A DNA stretch of 64,000 nt. Origin: Mitsuaria sp. 7. Lineage in GTDB: Bacteria; Pseudomonadota; Gammaproteobacteria; Burkholderiales; Burkholderiaceae_C. Every line of letters begins with the position of its first letter. Position 1 is the stretch's first letter. The stretch covers positions 3,242,279 to 3,306,278 of the forward strand of contig NZ_CP011514.1 of the NCBI RefSeq assembly GCF_001653795.1. The letters run 5' to 3'. A program made the translations under genes and the position numbers. A model generated the notes under the pieces. The model was not told the origin of the DNA and ran no database searches. It saw nothing but the letters and a program-made list of their open reading frames with translations. This document shows, piece by piece, positions 52,247 to 60,839 of the stretch.

Positions 52247-53443
52247 TCAGCCGCCTTCCGAACCCGCCGGAGGATTCGCGGGAAGTTCGATGCGGAACTC
52301 GGTGCCCGCCTCGCCGGTCTCGACGTCGATGCGCCCGCCGTGCGCCTGGACGATGGTGCGGCACACGAAGAGCCCCAGGCCCATGTTGCTGGCCACCGGC
52401 GCGTCCGTGGTCCGATGCACCATCGGCTCGAAGAGCCTGCCGCGCACGTCGTCCGGAATCGGTCGACCTTCATTGCGCACCGACAGCTGCCGCCATCCGT
52501 CGCGACCGCCGGTGCGCACGACGATGGGCCGGCCGGCGGACCCGTGCTCCACGGCGTTGCGCAGGAGGTTGGCGATGACGCGCGAGAGCCGCTCGCCATC
52601 CCACACGCCGTCGTCCGGCGATGCCTGCACCAGCTCGACGACGAGGTCCGGATGGGCGCCGCGCGCCTCGTCGATCGCCGCGGAAGCCAGCGCGCCCAGC
52701 CGCTGCGGCGTGCGCCGCAGGATCAGGTCGGCGCCCAGCCGGCTGCGGGCGTAGTCCTGGATGTCGTCGAGCATGTGGGTCATGCGCCGCGACGCCGCCG
52801 TGATCCGCGACGCCATCTTCTGCGTCAGGTCGGCGGACAGGGGCGCCTTGGCCAGCAGCTGGCTGCTCATCGAGATCGCGTCCAGCGGATTGCGCAGGTC
52901 GTGTCCGAGGATCGCCAGGAACAGGTCGCGCGCGCGTTCCTCGTCGAGGCGCTTCTGGTCGAGCTCGTCGGACAGCGCGCGCAGCACGTCGCGGCGGCGC
53001 AGCAGCGCATGCAGGTTGGCGATCAGCACGTCCTCGTCGACCGGACGCGTGAGATAGGCGTCCGCGCCGCTTTCGAGCCCATGGACCAGGTCCCGGTCCG
53101 CGACGTGGATGCCGGAGACATGGATGATGGGCACCGACGAAGCCGACTCCGAGGCCCGCAGCTGGCGGCAGACTTCGAAGCCGCTGATGTCGGGCAGCAT
53201 GACGTCGAGGATGATCGCGTCGACGCCGTCGCCGCTCACGGCCTGCCGCAGCGCCTGCGCGCCGTCCTGGGCCTCGATGACCGCAAACCCCGCGAGTTCA
53301 AGCCGGCGCCGGAGCGCGTAGCGATGCACGGCCTCGTCGTCGACGAGCAGGATCGTGCTGCGCCTCCCCTGCGCTTGATGTGCTGCATCCATCCCTGTAT
53401 TCCCTGGCCGCGTCCCTGGCCCGATGTCCTCGTCCGATGTCAT
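52247..53443 (-). CDS. Response-regulator/histidine-kinase hybrid protein
   Basis: A 398-residue cytoplasmic signalling protein with a receiver domain in front of a kinase. The receiver (about residues 28-150) has LLVDDEA and the phospho-acceptor Asp in IILDVMLPDISG. Where receivers normally have a conserved Lys, it has Arg (YLTRPVDED). The kinase follows: H-box LAILGHDLRNPLDAI (about 180), N-box NLLRNAVEHGS, and G2-type MGLGLFVCRTIVQAHGG. No membrane segment is seen. ATG 53392 is an alternative start, just before the receiver. Confidence 0.9.
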   Translation of the reverse strand: MTSDEDIGPGTRPGNTGMDAAHQAQGRRSTILLVDDEAVHRYALRRRLELAGFAVIEAQDGAQALRQAVSGDGVDAIILDVMLPDISGFEVCRQLRASESASSVPIIHVSGIHVADRDLVHGLESGADAYLTRPVDEDVLIANLHALLRRRDVLRALSDELDQKRLDEERARDLFLAILGHDLRNPLDAISMSSQLLAKAPLSADLTQKMASRITAASRRMTHMLDDIQDYARSRLGADLILRRTPQRLGALASAAIDEARGAHPDLVVELVQASPDDGVWDGERLSRVIANLLRNAVEHGSAGRPIVVRTGGRDGWRQLSVRNEGRPIPDDVRGRLFEPMVHRTTDAPVASNMGLGLFVCRTIVQAHGGRIDVETGEAGTEFRIELPANPPAGSEGG

Positions 53444-53518
53444 GCGCCACCACAGTGGACGCGCGTCGGACTCCCAGCGCGGAGCGTAGCGCAACCCCGC
53501 GGGCCGCGCGTCCCGGAT

Positions 53519-54508
53519 TTACTCGTGCCCGCTGATCGCATGCGTCACGTAGGGGGCCTCCAGCGCGGCGATCTCGTCGTCGGCCAGCGCCACATCCAGC
53601 GCGCCCACGGCATCCTCCAGCTGAGCGATCTTGGACGCGCCGATGATGGGCGCCGTCACCTCAGGCTTCGCGAGCACCCACGCCAGGGCGATCTGCGCCA
53701 TCTTCGCGCCGCTTTTCGCCGCGAGGTCCTGCACCGCCTGGATGACGGGCCTATCCTGATCGCCTGTCTTGTCGTAAAGCCGCTTGCCGACGTCGTCCGT
53801 CTGCAGCCGCTGCGTGGCTTCGTCCGCCGGCCGCGTGAGGCGGCCGCGCGCCATCGGGCTCCAGGGAATCAGACCGACGCCCTGATCGGCGCACAGCGGG
53901 ATCATCTCCCGCTCCTCTTCGCGATACAGCAGGTTGACGTGGTTCTGCATGCTCACGAACGGCGTCCAGCCGTTGCGGCGCGCGACCTCCTGCGCTTTCG
54001 CGAACTGCCACGCATACATCGAGGACGCGCCCAGGTAACGCGCCCGGCCCGAGCGCACCACGTCGTTCAGCGCGCACATGGTTTCCTCGATCGGCGTGTC
54101 GTGATCCCAGCGGTGGATCTGCAGCAGGTCGACGTAGTCGGTGCCAAGTCTTGCCAGGCTGGCGTCGATCTCGGCGAGCACCTGCTTGCGCGACAGGCCG
54201 CGGCGATGCTTGACGCCTTCGGGCGTCTCGTACGGGAAGTACATCTTGGTCGCGAGCACGACCTCCTCGCGCCGCGTCATCTCCTTGAGCAGCACGCCGA
54301 CCATCTGCTCGGACGTGCCGCCGGAATAGCTGTTGGCGGTGTCGAAGAAGGTGATGCCGCTGTCGACCGCCTTGCGGAAGATCGGGCGGGAGGCCTGGAG
54401 GTCCAGCGTCCAGCTGTGGTTGCCCACGTCCGCGGCCCCGAAGGTCATGCATCCCAGGCACAGCCGCGAGACGTCCAGCCCCGTGTTGCCCAGCTTCGTG
54501 TACTTCAT
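53519..54508 (-). CDS. Aldo/keto reductase
   Basis: A 329-residue NADPH-dependent oxidoreductase with a TIM-barrel fold. The catalytic Asp and Tyr lie in FFDTANSYSGG (about residues 51-61), the Lys in ATKMYFP and the His in LLQIHRWDHDTP. The C-terminal cofactor segment is ITAPIIGASK-like (VTAPIIGASKIAQL). It resembles the YajO/Tas-type group acting on sugars or aldehydes. It is divergent from the M14 peptidase gene. Confidence 0.93.
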   Translation of the reverse strand: MKYTKLGNTGLDVSRLCLGCMTFGAADVGNHSWTLDLQASRPIFRKAVDSGITFFDTANSYSGGTSEQMVGVLLKEMTRREEVVLATKMYFPYETPEGVKHRRGLSRKQVLAEIDASLARLGTDYVDLLQIHRWDHDTPIEETMCALNDVVRSGRARYLGASSMYAWQFAKAQEVARRNGWTPFVSMQNHVNLLYREEEREMIPLCADQGVGLIPWSPMARGRLTRPADEATQRLQTDDVGKRLYDKTGDQDRPVIQAVQDLAAKSGAKMAQIALAWVLAKPEVTAPIIGASKIAQLEDAVGALDVALADDEIAALEAPYVTHAISGHE

Positions 54509-54660
54509 GCCTGCAGCTCCTGGTTGAGATCACGTCGATGCCGCGCGGAGCCGGTGCGAAGGCGATGCCGCGAGGCGGGGAATGCCGGCCCAGGATAGTC
54601 GACCCTCGTGAATGGGAGACACTCGCCCCCTTGATGGCCCTCCCCGGATTCGGAGCATTC

Positions 54661-55584
54661 ATGAGCACAACGCGCTTCTATCCCATCGGCACTCCCGGCG
54701 TCCCGTGGGGCGACGCGGAACGCACCGCCTGGCGCGAGCGCCAGGTCGTGTCCCGGCGTTATCAGGACGACGTCGTCACGCGCGTCGAGGCGCTGGCCGA
54801 CCGCTTCGAGATCGTGCGCTACGGCCAGCTGACGTATGGCGCGGACACCTTCCCGCTGCTCGCGTTGAAGAGCCGCAGCTGGGACCCGGCGCGTCCCGTG
54901 GCGCTGGTCACCGGCGGTGTGCATGGCTACGAGACCAGCGGCGTGCTCGGTGCCCTGCGATTCGCGGAAGAACACGCGGAGTCCTTCAGCGATCGCGTGA
55001 ATGTGATCGTCGTGCCGTGCGTGAGCCCGTGGGCCTATGAGCGCATCTGCCGCTGGAATTACCACGCGGTCGATCCCAACCGGAACTTCGGCGCGCGCCG
55101 CGAGGCCGCGGAGTCCTCTGCGCTTATCGAACTGTTGGCGCCTTACGCGGGCCAGTTCCTGCTGCACATCGACCTGCACGAGACCACGGACACCGACATC
55201 ACCGAGTTCCGCCTGGCGCTGGCGGCCCGCGACGGCAAGGTGCTCGAGGACGAAGAAGTCCCGGATGGCTTCTACCTCGTCGGCGACAGCGAGACGACCC
55301 GGCTCGACTTCCAGCAGGCCATCATCGAGGCCGTGGAGCGGGTCACCCACATCGCCCCGCCCGACGCGGACGGCCGCATCATCGGCGCCCCGCTGAGCGC
55401 CCGGGGCGTCATCGAATTCCCCGTGCGCAACTCGGGCCTGTGCGCGTGCGTGACGCGGGCGCCGTTCACGACCACCACCGAGGTGTACCCCGACAGTCCG
55501 CGGACGAATCCGGAGGAGTGCGTGGAGGCCCAGGTGGCGGCGGTGCGCGCGGCGCTCGAATTCGCCATCGCGCACAAGCCCTGA
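54661..55584 (+). CDS. M14 family zinc carboxypeptidase-like protein
   Basis: A 307-residue M14 protein. The zinc motif H-x2-E lies in GGVHGYETSG (His88, Glu91). NYHAVDPNRNFGA carries the substrate-binding Asn-Arg. The third zinc His is in LLHIDLHETTD, and a Glu in GVIEFPVRNSG could be the catalytic base. There is no signal peptide, so it acts in the cytoplasm. Relatives include murein-peptide amidases and amino-acylases. It lies close to a dipeptide epimerase, but not in one operon with it. Confidence 0.85.
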   Translation: MSTTRFYPIGTPGVPWGDAERTAWRERQVVSRRYQDDVVTRVEALADRFEIVRYGQLTYGADTFPLLALKSRSWDPARPVALVTGGVHGYETSGVLGALRFAEEHAESFSDRVNVIVVPCVSPWAYERICRWNYHAVDPNRNFGARREAAESSALIELLAPYAGQFLLHIDLHETTDTDITEFRLALAARDGKVLEDEEVPDGFYLVGDSETTRLDFQQAIIEAVERVTHIAPPDADGRIIGAPLSARGVIEFPVRNSGLCACVTRAPFTTTTEVYPDSPRTNPEECVEAQVAAVRAALEFAIAHKP

Positions 55585-55704
55585 CAGCGGGCACAGCGCG
55601 CGGCTGCGCGGCGCTGGCTGCAGCGTTGGTGCCTGGACTGCTGCCACGACTGGACGGCGTCGCGCGGAAACTGGTCCGGTCGACCACCCTACCCGAGGCC
55701 TCCC

Positions 55705-56199
55705 ATGCACACGCCCTCCTCTTCAGGCGCCGATGATTTCGACTTCGAATTCGGCAGCTTCGCCGTCCATCACCGCCGGCTCGACCGCCGCCTGAGCGGC
55801 TGCGAGGACTGGACCACCTTCGAGGGTCGCTGCACGACGCGGCCCATCCTCGGCGGTCTCGGCAACCTTGAGGACAACGAGCTGGACCTGCCCGAAGGGC
55901 GCTACCGCGCGGTGGCGCTGCGATCCTTCGATTCAGGGAGCGGACAGTGGGCGATCTGGTGGCTCGACGGCCGCGCGCCGCATGCGCTGGACGTGCCGGT
56001 CAAGGGCCGCTTCGACGGGCCGATCGGGTTGTTCTACGCCGACGACGTGCTGGACGGTCGGGACATCAAGGTCCGCTTCACCTGGGACAAGCGCAACCTC
56101 GACGAACCCCGATGGGAACAGGCGTTCTCCGCCGACGGCGGCACCACCTGGGAGACGAACTGGGTGATGCGGTTCACGCGGGTAGGCGAGGCGGACTAG
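55705..56199 (+). CDS. Conserved small protein of unknown function
   Basis: A 164-residue soluble protein. It is rich in aromatic beta-strands (FDFEFGSFAVHHRRLDRRL, GRYRAVALRSFDSGSGQWAI, WWLDGR, WEQAFSADGGTTWETNWVM). The pattern resembles DUF1579-type lipocalin-like proteins. No catalytic motif is evident. It lies 120 bp after the M14 gene on the same strand and is convergent with the epimerase gene. Confidence 0.75.
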   Translation: MHTPSSSGADDFDFEFGSFAVHHRRLDRRLSGCEDWTTFEGRCTTRPILGGLGNLEDNELDLPEGRYRAVALRSFDSGSGQWAIWWLDGRAPHALDVPVKGRFDGPIGLFYADDVLDGRDIKVRFTWDKRNLDEPRWEQAFSADGGTTWETNWVMRFTRVGEAD

Positions 56200-56227
56200 G
56201 GACGCGCCGCATCGTCCTCCAGGCGGT

Positions 56228-57217
56228 CTACCCCCACACCGCCACCGGGCAGTCCACCTTCCCGTCGCCGTATTTCACGCCGGGCTCAACGTCCTGGACC
56301 AGGATCGTCGGCCCGTCGAGGTCGACGATGTCGCACAGCTTGCCGACCAGCATCGCCGGCGCCATGGCCAGGCTGGTGCCGCCCATGTTGCCGACCATCA
56401 CGCCGAGCTTCAGCACCCGCGCGCGGTGTGCCATCAGCAGCCCTTCGGTCAGCCCGCCGCATTTGTCGAGCTTGATGTTGAGCACGTCGAAGCGCCCGGG
56501 CAGCGATTCGAGTTCGTCGAGCGTCAGGCAGCTCTCGTCCGCCGCCGTCGGCATCGGGAAATCGACGAGCGCCATGTCGGCCTCGCGTCCGCGCGCGAAG
56601 GGTTGCTCGACCAGGCTGACGTCGCACGCGACCAGCACCGGCAACAGCGCCTCGATCGTCGTCGGTGTGAAGCCCTGGTTCGCGTCCACGCTGAGCCACA
56701 CGTCCGGCCGTGCGCCGCGCACGGCGCGCACCCGGGCGATGTCGGCATCCGTGTCACCGGTGAGCTTGAGCTTGAGCGCCCGCATGTCGCGCAGCGCCAG
56801 CGCCCTCGTCGCCATCGCGCCGGGCTCGTCGGCCCCCAGCGTGATCGTCGTGGTCAGCGGCCTCGGCTCGGTGAGCCCCGCCATCTGCCAGACGGACCGG
56901 CCGGTGCGCCGGGCTTCGAGCTCCCACAACGCGCAGTCCACCGCGTTGCGCGCACCGCCAGGCGGCAGCAGGTGGCGCAGCGCCTGGCGGCCGATGCCGC
57001 CTTCGATGGCCTCGCGCACCGCCTCCAGTTGCGCCGGCATGTCCGCCGGACGATCGTCGAGGTAGTAGACGCCGGCCGCTTCGCCGCGGCCCTCGTACGA
57101 CCCCTCCCGCAGGGTGACGCGCATCGCGGGCATCTCGGTGAAGCGGTAGCCGGAGATGACGAAGGGCTCGCGCAGCACGAGCTGCTCGACATGGCTGGAC
57201 AGTTGGAGACGGGTCAT
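56228..57217 (-). CDS. Enolase-superfamily dipeptide epimerase (L-Ala-D/L-Glu type)
   Basis: A 329-residue member of the muconate-lactonising subgroup. Acid/base Lys residues lie in ALKLKLTGD (about 150-158) and in NIKLDKCGG (about 250). Metal ligands lie in SVDANQGF (Asp), LVEQPF (Glu) and TAADESC (Asp). This set is typical of L-Ala-D/L-Glu epimerases, which recycle murein peptides; N-acetyl-D-Glu racemase (DgcA) is the main alternative, but no DgcN-like partner is seen. It follows a FAD oxidoreductase by 42 bp on the same strand. Confidence 0.87.
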   Translation of the reverse strand: MTRLQLSSHVEQLVLREPFVISGYRFTEMPAMRVTLREGSYEGRGEAAGVYYLDDRPADMPAQLEAVREAIEGGIGRQALRHLLPPGGARNAVDCALWELEARRTGRSVWQMAGLTEPRPLTTTITLGADEPGAMATRALALRDMRALKLKLTGDTDADIARVRAVRGARPDVWLSVDANQGFTPTTIEALLPVLVACDVSLVEQPFARGREADMALVDFPMPTAADESCLTLDELESLPGRFDVLNIKLDKCGGLTEGLLMAHRARVLKLGVMVGNMGGTSLAMAPAMLVGKLCDIVDLDGPTILVQDVEPGVKYGDGKVDCPVAVWG

Positions 57218-57259
57218 GACATCGGGGACCGGGCGTGAGGAACTGGACGTGGGGGGGGG

Positions 57260-58411
57260 TCAGGCGTTGCGGAAACGCTGAGGGGAAAGTTCTCGGGCGT
57301 GGACGCCGGCGGCGGCGATGTCGTCGGGCAGGTCCTGGCCGAGCGCAAGCGCCGCTGCGGCGCGGCTCAGCGCGGGCGCCGTCTGGATGCCGTAGCCGCC
57401 CTGCCCGGCGCACCAGAAGAAGCCCGGCGCCGTGGGGTCGAAGCCCACCACCGGCGTGCGGTCGGGACTGAAGACGCGCAGACCGGCCCAGCGATGGCGC
57501 ACGCGCGGAACGCGCTGACCGCTGAGCGTCTCGAAACGGTCCACCGCGATCGCCACGTCCAGTTCCTCGGGCTGCGCGTCGCAGGGCGGGCTGGGCGTTT
57601 CGTCCGCCGGGGAGATCAGCAGCAGGCCGGCGTCGGGCTTGAAGTAGTGGCTCTCGTCGATGGCGATGACCGCCGGCCAGTCGGCGGCCTCGGCGGCGGC
57701 GACGCCCGCCGGCACGTCGATCAGCGCCGCCGTCCGCCGCAGCGGCTGCAGCGACAAGGGCGCGACGCCGGCCAACTGGGCCACCGCATCCGCCCACGCG
57801 CCCGCGGCGTTGATCACCAGCGGCGCGCGCACGCTGAAGCTGTCGGTGCGGGCGAGCCAGCCCCTCTTCTCGCGCACCAGCTCGCGCAGCGGCGATCCCA
57901 GATGCAAGCGCACGCCGCCGCCCCGCGCCTGGCGCAGGAAGCCCTGATGCAGCGCGTCGACGTCGATGTCGGCCGAGGTGTCGTCGAGCAAGGCGCCCTC
58001 GATCCGGTCGCGCTGGAGGATGGCGATGCGCCGCATCGCCTCGTCCGCATCCAGGCGGCGCGTGTGCGTGCGCACGTCCTCGTCCGCGGCGAACTGGTCG
58101 GCGATCGATTGCTGCCCGGTACCGATCAGGTAGAGCGTGTCGCGCGCCCGCAGCAGCGGGACCTCGGCGAAACCCGCCGTCGGTCGATCGAAGAACGGCC
58201 GGCTGGCCCGCGTCAGCGCCCGGACCGGCGCGTTGCCGTAGAGCGCCGAGTAGAGCGCAGCGGAGCGGCCGGTCGTGTGATACCCGGCGTGCGCTTCCGC
58301 TTCGAGCACGGCCACCGTCATGTGCGGTGCGAGGTTCGCCGCGATCGACGCTCCGGCGATGCCGGCCCCGATCACCAGGCAATCCACGCTGCGGGCGGTC
58401 GTCTCACTCAT
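57260..58411 (-). CDS. DAO-family FAD-dependent oxidoreductase (D-amino-acid dehydrogenase-like)
   Basis: A 383-residue flavoprotein. The FAD-binding GAGIAGASIAANL is at residues 16-28 and the second dinucleotide segment is GYHTTGRSAAL. The conserved INAAGAWAD lies near 190, and the C-terminal FFWCAGQGGYGIQTAPALS is typical of glycine/D-amino-acid oxidases. It probably deaminates an amino acid released by the peptide pathway. A nine-G tract (57251-57259) lies directly after its stop codon. A regulator-type palindrome lies 13 bp upstream of its start. Confidence 0.88.
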   Translation of the reverse strand: MSETTARSVDCLVIGAGIAGASIAANLAPHMTVAVLEAEAHAGYHTTGRSAALYSALYGNAPVRALTRASRPFFDRPTAGFAEVPLLRARDTLYLIGTGQQSIADQFAADEDVRTHTRRLDADEAMRRIAILQRDRIEGALLDDTSADIDVDALHQGFLRQARGGGVRLHLGSPLRELVREKRGWLARTDSFSVRAPLVINAAGAWADAVAQLAGVAPLSLQPLRRTAALIDVPAGVAAAEAADWPAVIAIDESHYFKPDAGLLLISPADETPSPPCDAQPEELDVAIAVDRFETLSGQRVPRVRHRWAGLRVFSPDRTPVVGFDPTAPGFFWCAGQGGYGIQTAPALSRAAAALALGQDLPDDIAAAGVHARELSPQRFRNA

Positions 58412-58424
58412 GGTTTTTAGCTAC

Positions 58425-58439
58425 TTTCCAAATTGGAAA
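58425..58439. promoter_or_regulatory. Operator palindrome, copy 1
   Basis: TTTCCAAATTGGAAA is a perfect inverted repeat with a central A. It lies between the divergent FAD oxidoreductase (start 58411) and POT transporter (start 58525). The same 15 bp recur exactly at 60784-60798. It is the likely binding site of the XRE-cupin regulator encoded at 59933-60664. Confidence 0.8.
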
Positions 58440-58524
58440 ATAACTCTACCATCCGGACAACTCGATGCACAACCTTGTTTGTCACGGGAAGACCCGCAGG
58501 GATTTCCCCGGAGGCCCCGCGACG

Positions 58525-59925
58525 ATGAGCGCCACCATGACCCCCCTCAGCACTGTCCCCGACGCCGTAACGACGAGTTCCCGCGCCACCTGGTTCGGCC
58601 AGCCGCGCGGACTCACCGTGCTCTTCCTGACCGAGATGTGGGAGCGCTTCTCCTTCTACGGGATGAGCGCGCTGCTGGTCTATTACATGACCAAGCAGCT
58701 GCATTTCTCGCAGGCCGACGCCTCGCTGATCTACGGGCTGTACACCGGCGGCGTCTTCCTGACGCCGATCGCCGGGGGCTACCTCGCCGACCGCTGGCTG
58801 GGGCGGCGCTTCGCGATCGTGATGGGCGGCAGCCTGATGGCGGTCGGGCACTTCGCGCTCAGCTGGGAAGCGATGTTCTATCCGAGCCTCGTGCTGATCG
58901 CCCTGGGCAACGGCCTGTTCCTGCCCAACCTGCCAAGCCAGGTCGGCGACCTCTACACCGAGGACGATCCGCGCCGCGGCGGCGCCTACAACGTGTACTA
59001 CGTCGGCGTGAATCTCGGTGGGCTGCTCGCGCCGCTGGCGTGCGGCACGCTGGGCGAGGTGTACGGCTGGCACTGGGGATTCGGCGCCGCGGGCGTGGGC
59101 ATGTGCGTGGGACTGGTGATCTATCTGCTTGGAGGGAAGCACCTGCCGCAGGACCGGCCACGAGACACGTCGGCGCGCGGCGCCAACGCCGCGAGCCCCG
59201 ATGCAGCCGGAGCTGCGGGATCTTCGGACGGGAGCGTGAAGCGCAAGCCCGGCGCCGCAGCGATCGTCGTGCCGCTGCTGCTGGTGGCCTTGTCGGTGAT
59301 GGTGTTCCGCAGCTCGTACGCGCACAGCGGCAACACGCTGGCGCTCTGGGCGGACACCAGCGTCGACCTGCACGCCTTCGGCATCGCGATCCCGGTGACC
59401 TGGGTGCAGTCGCTCAATCCGCTGTTCGTCTTCCTGTTCACGCCGCTGCTGATCCGCGCATGGCGGCGCGCCGCCGTGAAGGGACGGGAACCCGCGCCGG
59501 TCCGGAAGATGGCGATCGGCGCTGCCGGCGTCGCCGCGGCCTACCTGCTCCTGGCGGCGACGGCCGCGATGTCCGATGGCAAGCCGGTGAGCGGCCTCTG
59601 GCTGCTGGTGTTCTTCATGGTCTACACGATCGGCGAGCTCTACATCCTGCCCGTCGGCCTCGGCCTGTTCGCACGACTCGCGCCGTCGGGCATGGGCGCG
59701 ACGGTGATCGCCGCGTGGTTCCTCGCGGCCTTCGCGGGGAATCTGCTGTCGGGGGTCGTGGGGCGTGCGTGGGAGTGGCTCGGGCCTGCAGGATTCTTCG
59801 TGCTGCTCGCGGCGCTCGCCGCCGCAGCCTCACTGGCGCTGCTTGCGCTGGGACCCATGTTGAGGAGGTTGGAAGCGCCGCTGGCCCTCACCCCTGCCCT
59901 CTCCCGCAAGCGGGAGAGGGAGTAA
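58525..59925 (+). CDS. POT family proton-coupled oligopeptide transporter
   Basis: A 466-residue inner-membrane peptide/H+ symporter. The POT motif E-x2-E-R-F is in TEMWERFSFYG (about residues 34-44), GGYLADRWLGRR is the loop 2-3 motif, and NVYYVGVNLGGLLAPL is the PTR2 signature. It has about 13 membrane segments. ATG 58525 with GGAGG ten bases upstream was chosen over ATG 58465. Its last residues are encoded by a REP-like palindrome. It would import di- and tripeptides for the epimerase and oxidoreductase. Confidence 0.93.
   Translation: MSATMTPLSTVPDAVTTSSRATWFGQPRGLTVLFLTEMWERFSFYGMSALLVYYMTKQLHFSQADASLIYGLYTGGVFLTPIAGGYLADRWLGRRFAIVMGGSLMAVGHFALSWEAMFYPSLVLIALGNGLFLPNLPSQVGDLYTEDDPRRGGAYNVYYVGVNLGGLLAPLACGTLGEVYGWHWGFGAAGVGMCVGLVIYLLGGKHLPQDRPRDTSARGANAASPDAAGAAGSSDGSVKRKPGAAAIVVPLLLVALSVMVFRSSYAHSGNTLALWADTSVDLHAFGIAIPVTWVQSLNPLFVFLFTPLLIRAWRRAAVKGREPAPVRKMAIGAAGVAAAYLLLAATAAMSDGKPVSGLWLLVFFMVYTIGELYILPVGLGLFARLAPSGMGATVIAAWFLAAFAGNLLSGVVGRAWEWLGPAGFFVLLAALAAAASLALLALGPMLRRLEAPLALTPALSRKRERE
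59897..59920. repeat. REP-like palindrome at the POT gene end
   Basis: CCCTCTCCCGC (59897-59907) and GCGGGAGAGGG (59910-59920) form a perfect 11-bp stem with two loop bases. The sequence type is widely dispersed in GC-rich proteobacteria. It forms the last codons of the transporter gene and may also end transcription of the convergent genes. Confidence 0.75.
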
Positions 59926-59932
59926 GAAAGGC

Positions 59933-60664
59933 TCAGCGCTTCGAACCGCGCGACTTCGCGGCCGAGGCCTTGGCGCCCTTGCCGGAGGTCGTCGGTGCGG
60001 GCGCCGGCGCCGGCTCCTGCAGACGCTTGGAGACATCGATGAAATGCTGGCTGAACCCGTCCGGCGTGCCGCTGCTGCGCGGCGCGCAGGTCGCGAGCAC
60101 GCGGCAGCGTTCGTCGGACGCCTTCAGGTAGGCGTGCCCCATCTCGCTGTCGAAGTAGATCGAATCGCCGGTCTTCAGCACCACCGGCGCATACAGCTCG
60201 CAGTGGAAGGCGATCTCGCCTTCGAGCACGTACGCGAACTCCTCGCCCGGATGGCGGATGAGGTCGCCGAACTCCGCCTTGAACTCGTCCAGCGTGCGCG
60301 CGTTGACCTCCGCGATCAGCGGCGTGACGCGCTTGTTGAGCAGTTCCGTCGCGAGGTAGAGCTGCTGGTAGCTCTCCGTCACGACCTGCTGCCCTTCCCC
60401 CGCGCGCTCCACGATGCGACGGCCGCCGCCGCCCGGCGCGGCGCGCGCGCCCGGCGCGTCGACCAACAGCTCCGCCATGTCCACGCCCAGGCCCTTGCTG
60501 AGCAGCATCAGCTTGTCGTAGGACAGGGACATGTTGCCCTTTTCCAGTTTGGAAAGCGTCGACACCGCCAGGCCGGTCCGTCCGCTCACGTCGCTGAGCG
60601 TGAGGCCCAGCCGTCGACGCACGCTGCGGATGTGGTCACCAGGAAGGTTCGAGTCGATGGCCAT
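59933..60664 (-). CDS. XRE family regulator with C-terminal cupin domain
   Basis: A 243-residue regulator. The helix-turn-helix (residues 10-62) shows IRSVRRRLGLTLSDVSGRTG and VSTLSKLEKG. A Gly-rich linker follows. The cupin domain (about 135-215) has HPGEEFAYVLEGEIAFHCEL, LKTGDSIYFDSEMGHAY. The C-terminal tail is Pro/Ala/Lys-rich. Cupin-XRE proteins usually repress catabolic genes until a small ligand binds the cupin. ATG 60664 has GGGAGG-like sequence upstream. It is divergent from the TonB receptor and convergent with the transporter. Confidence 0.92.
   Translation of the reverse strand: MAIDSNLPGDHIRSVRRRLGLTLSDVSGRTGLAVSTLSKLEKGNMSLSYDKLMLLSKGLGVDMAELLVDAPGARAAPGGGGRRIVERAGEGQQVVTESYQQLYLATELLNKRVTPLIAEVNARTLDEFKAEFGDLIRHPGEEFAYVLEGEIAFHCELYAPVVLKTGDSIYFDSEMGHAYLKASDERCRVLATCAPRSSGTPDGFSQHFIDVSKRLQEPAPAPAPTTSGKGAKASAAKSRGSKR
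60541..60555. promoter_or_regulatory. Operator-like sequence inside the XRE gene
   Basis: TTTCCAGTTTGGAAA matches the 15-bp operator at 13 positions and keeps both outer arms. It lies in the helix-turn-helix codons (SKLEKG), 109 bp into the gene. It could be an autoregulatory site or a coincidence of the encoded residues. Confidence 0.35.
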
Positions 60665-60734
60665 GGTCGGGAGGAGCAAACAGTGCGGCGATCTTAGCAA
60701 GGCCGCCTCCGCGGACCACCGCGAACACCCTGAT

Positions 60735-60798
60735 TTGAAGCTTTGAGTAATAGCAGCTAAGGTTTCCACCAATGTGAAAGCTTTTTCCAAATTGGAAA
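60735..60798 (+). promoter_or_regulatory. TonB receptor promoter with operator copy 2
   Basis: A plausible -35 TTGAAG (60735-60740) and -10 TAAGGT (60758-60763) are 17 bp apart. The palindrome TTTCCAAATTGGAAA (60784-60798) follows where a bound repressor would block the polymerase. A degenerate copy, TTTCCACCAATGTGAAA (60763-60779), lies just before it. Confidence 0.6.
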
Positions 60799-60839
60799 CT
60801 TGTGGCTCAACTTCGCCCGCCTCGCCAGGAGTCCACCGA

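Noticed and set aside
57251..57259. Nine-G tract as a phase-variation switch
   Set aside because: It lies after the stop codon of the oxidoreductase and before the epimerase start, so slippage would not change a reading frame.
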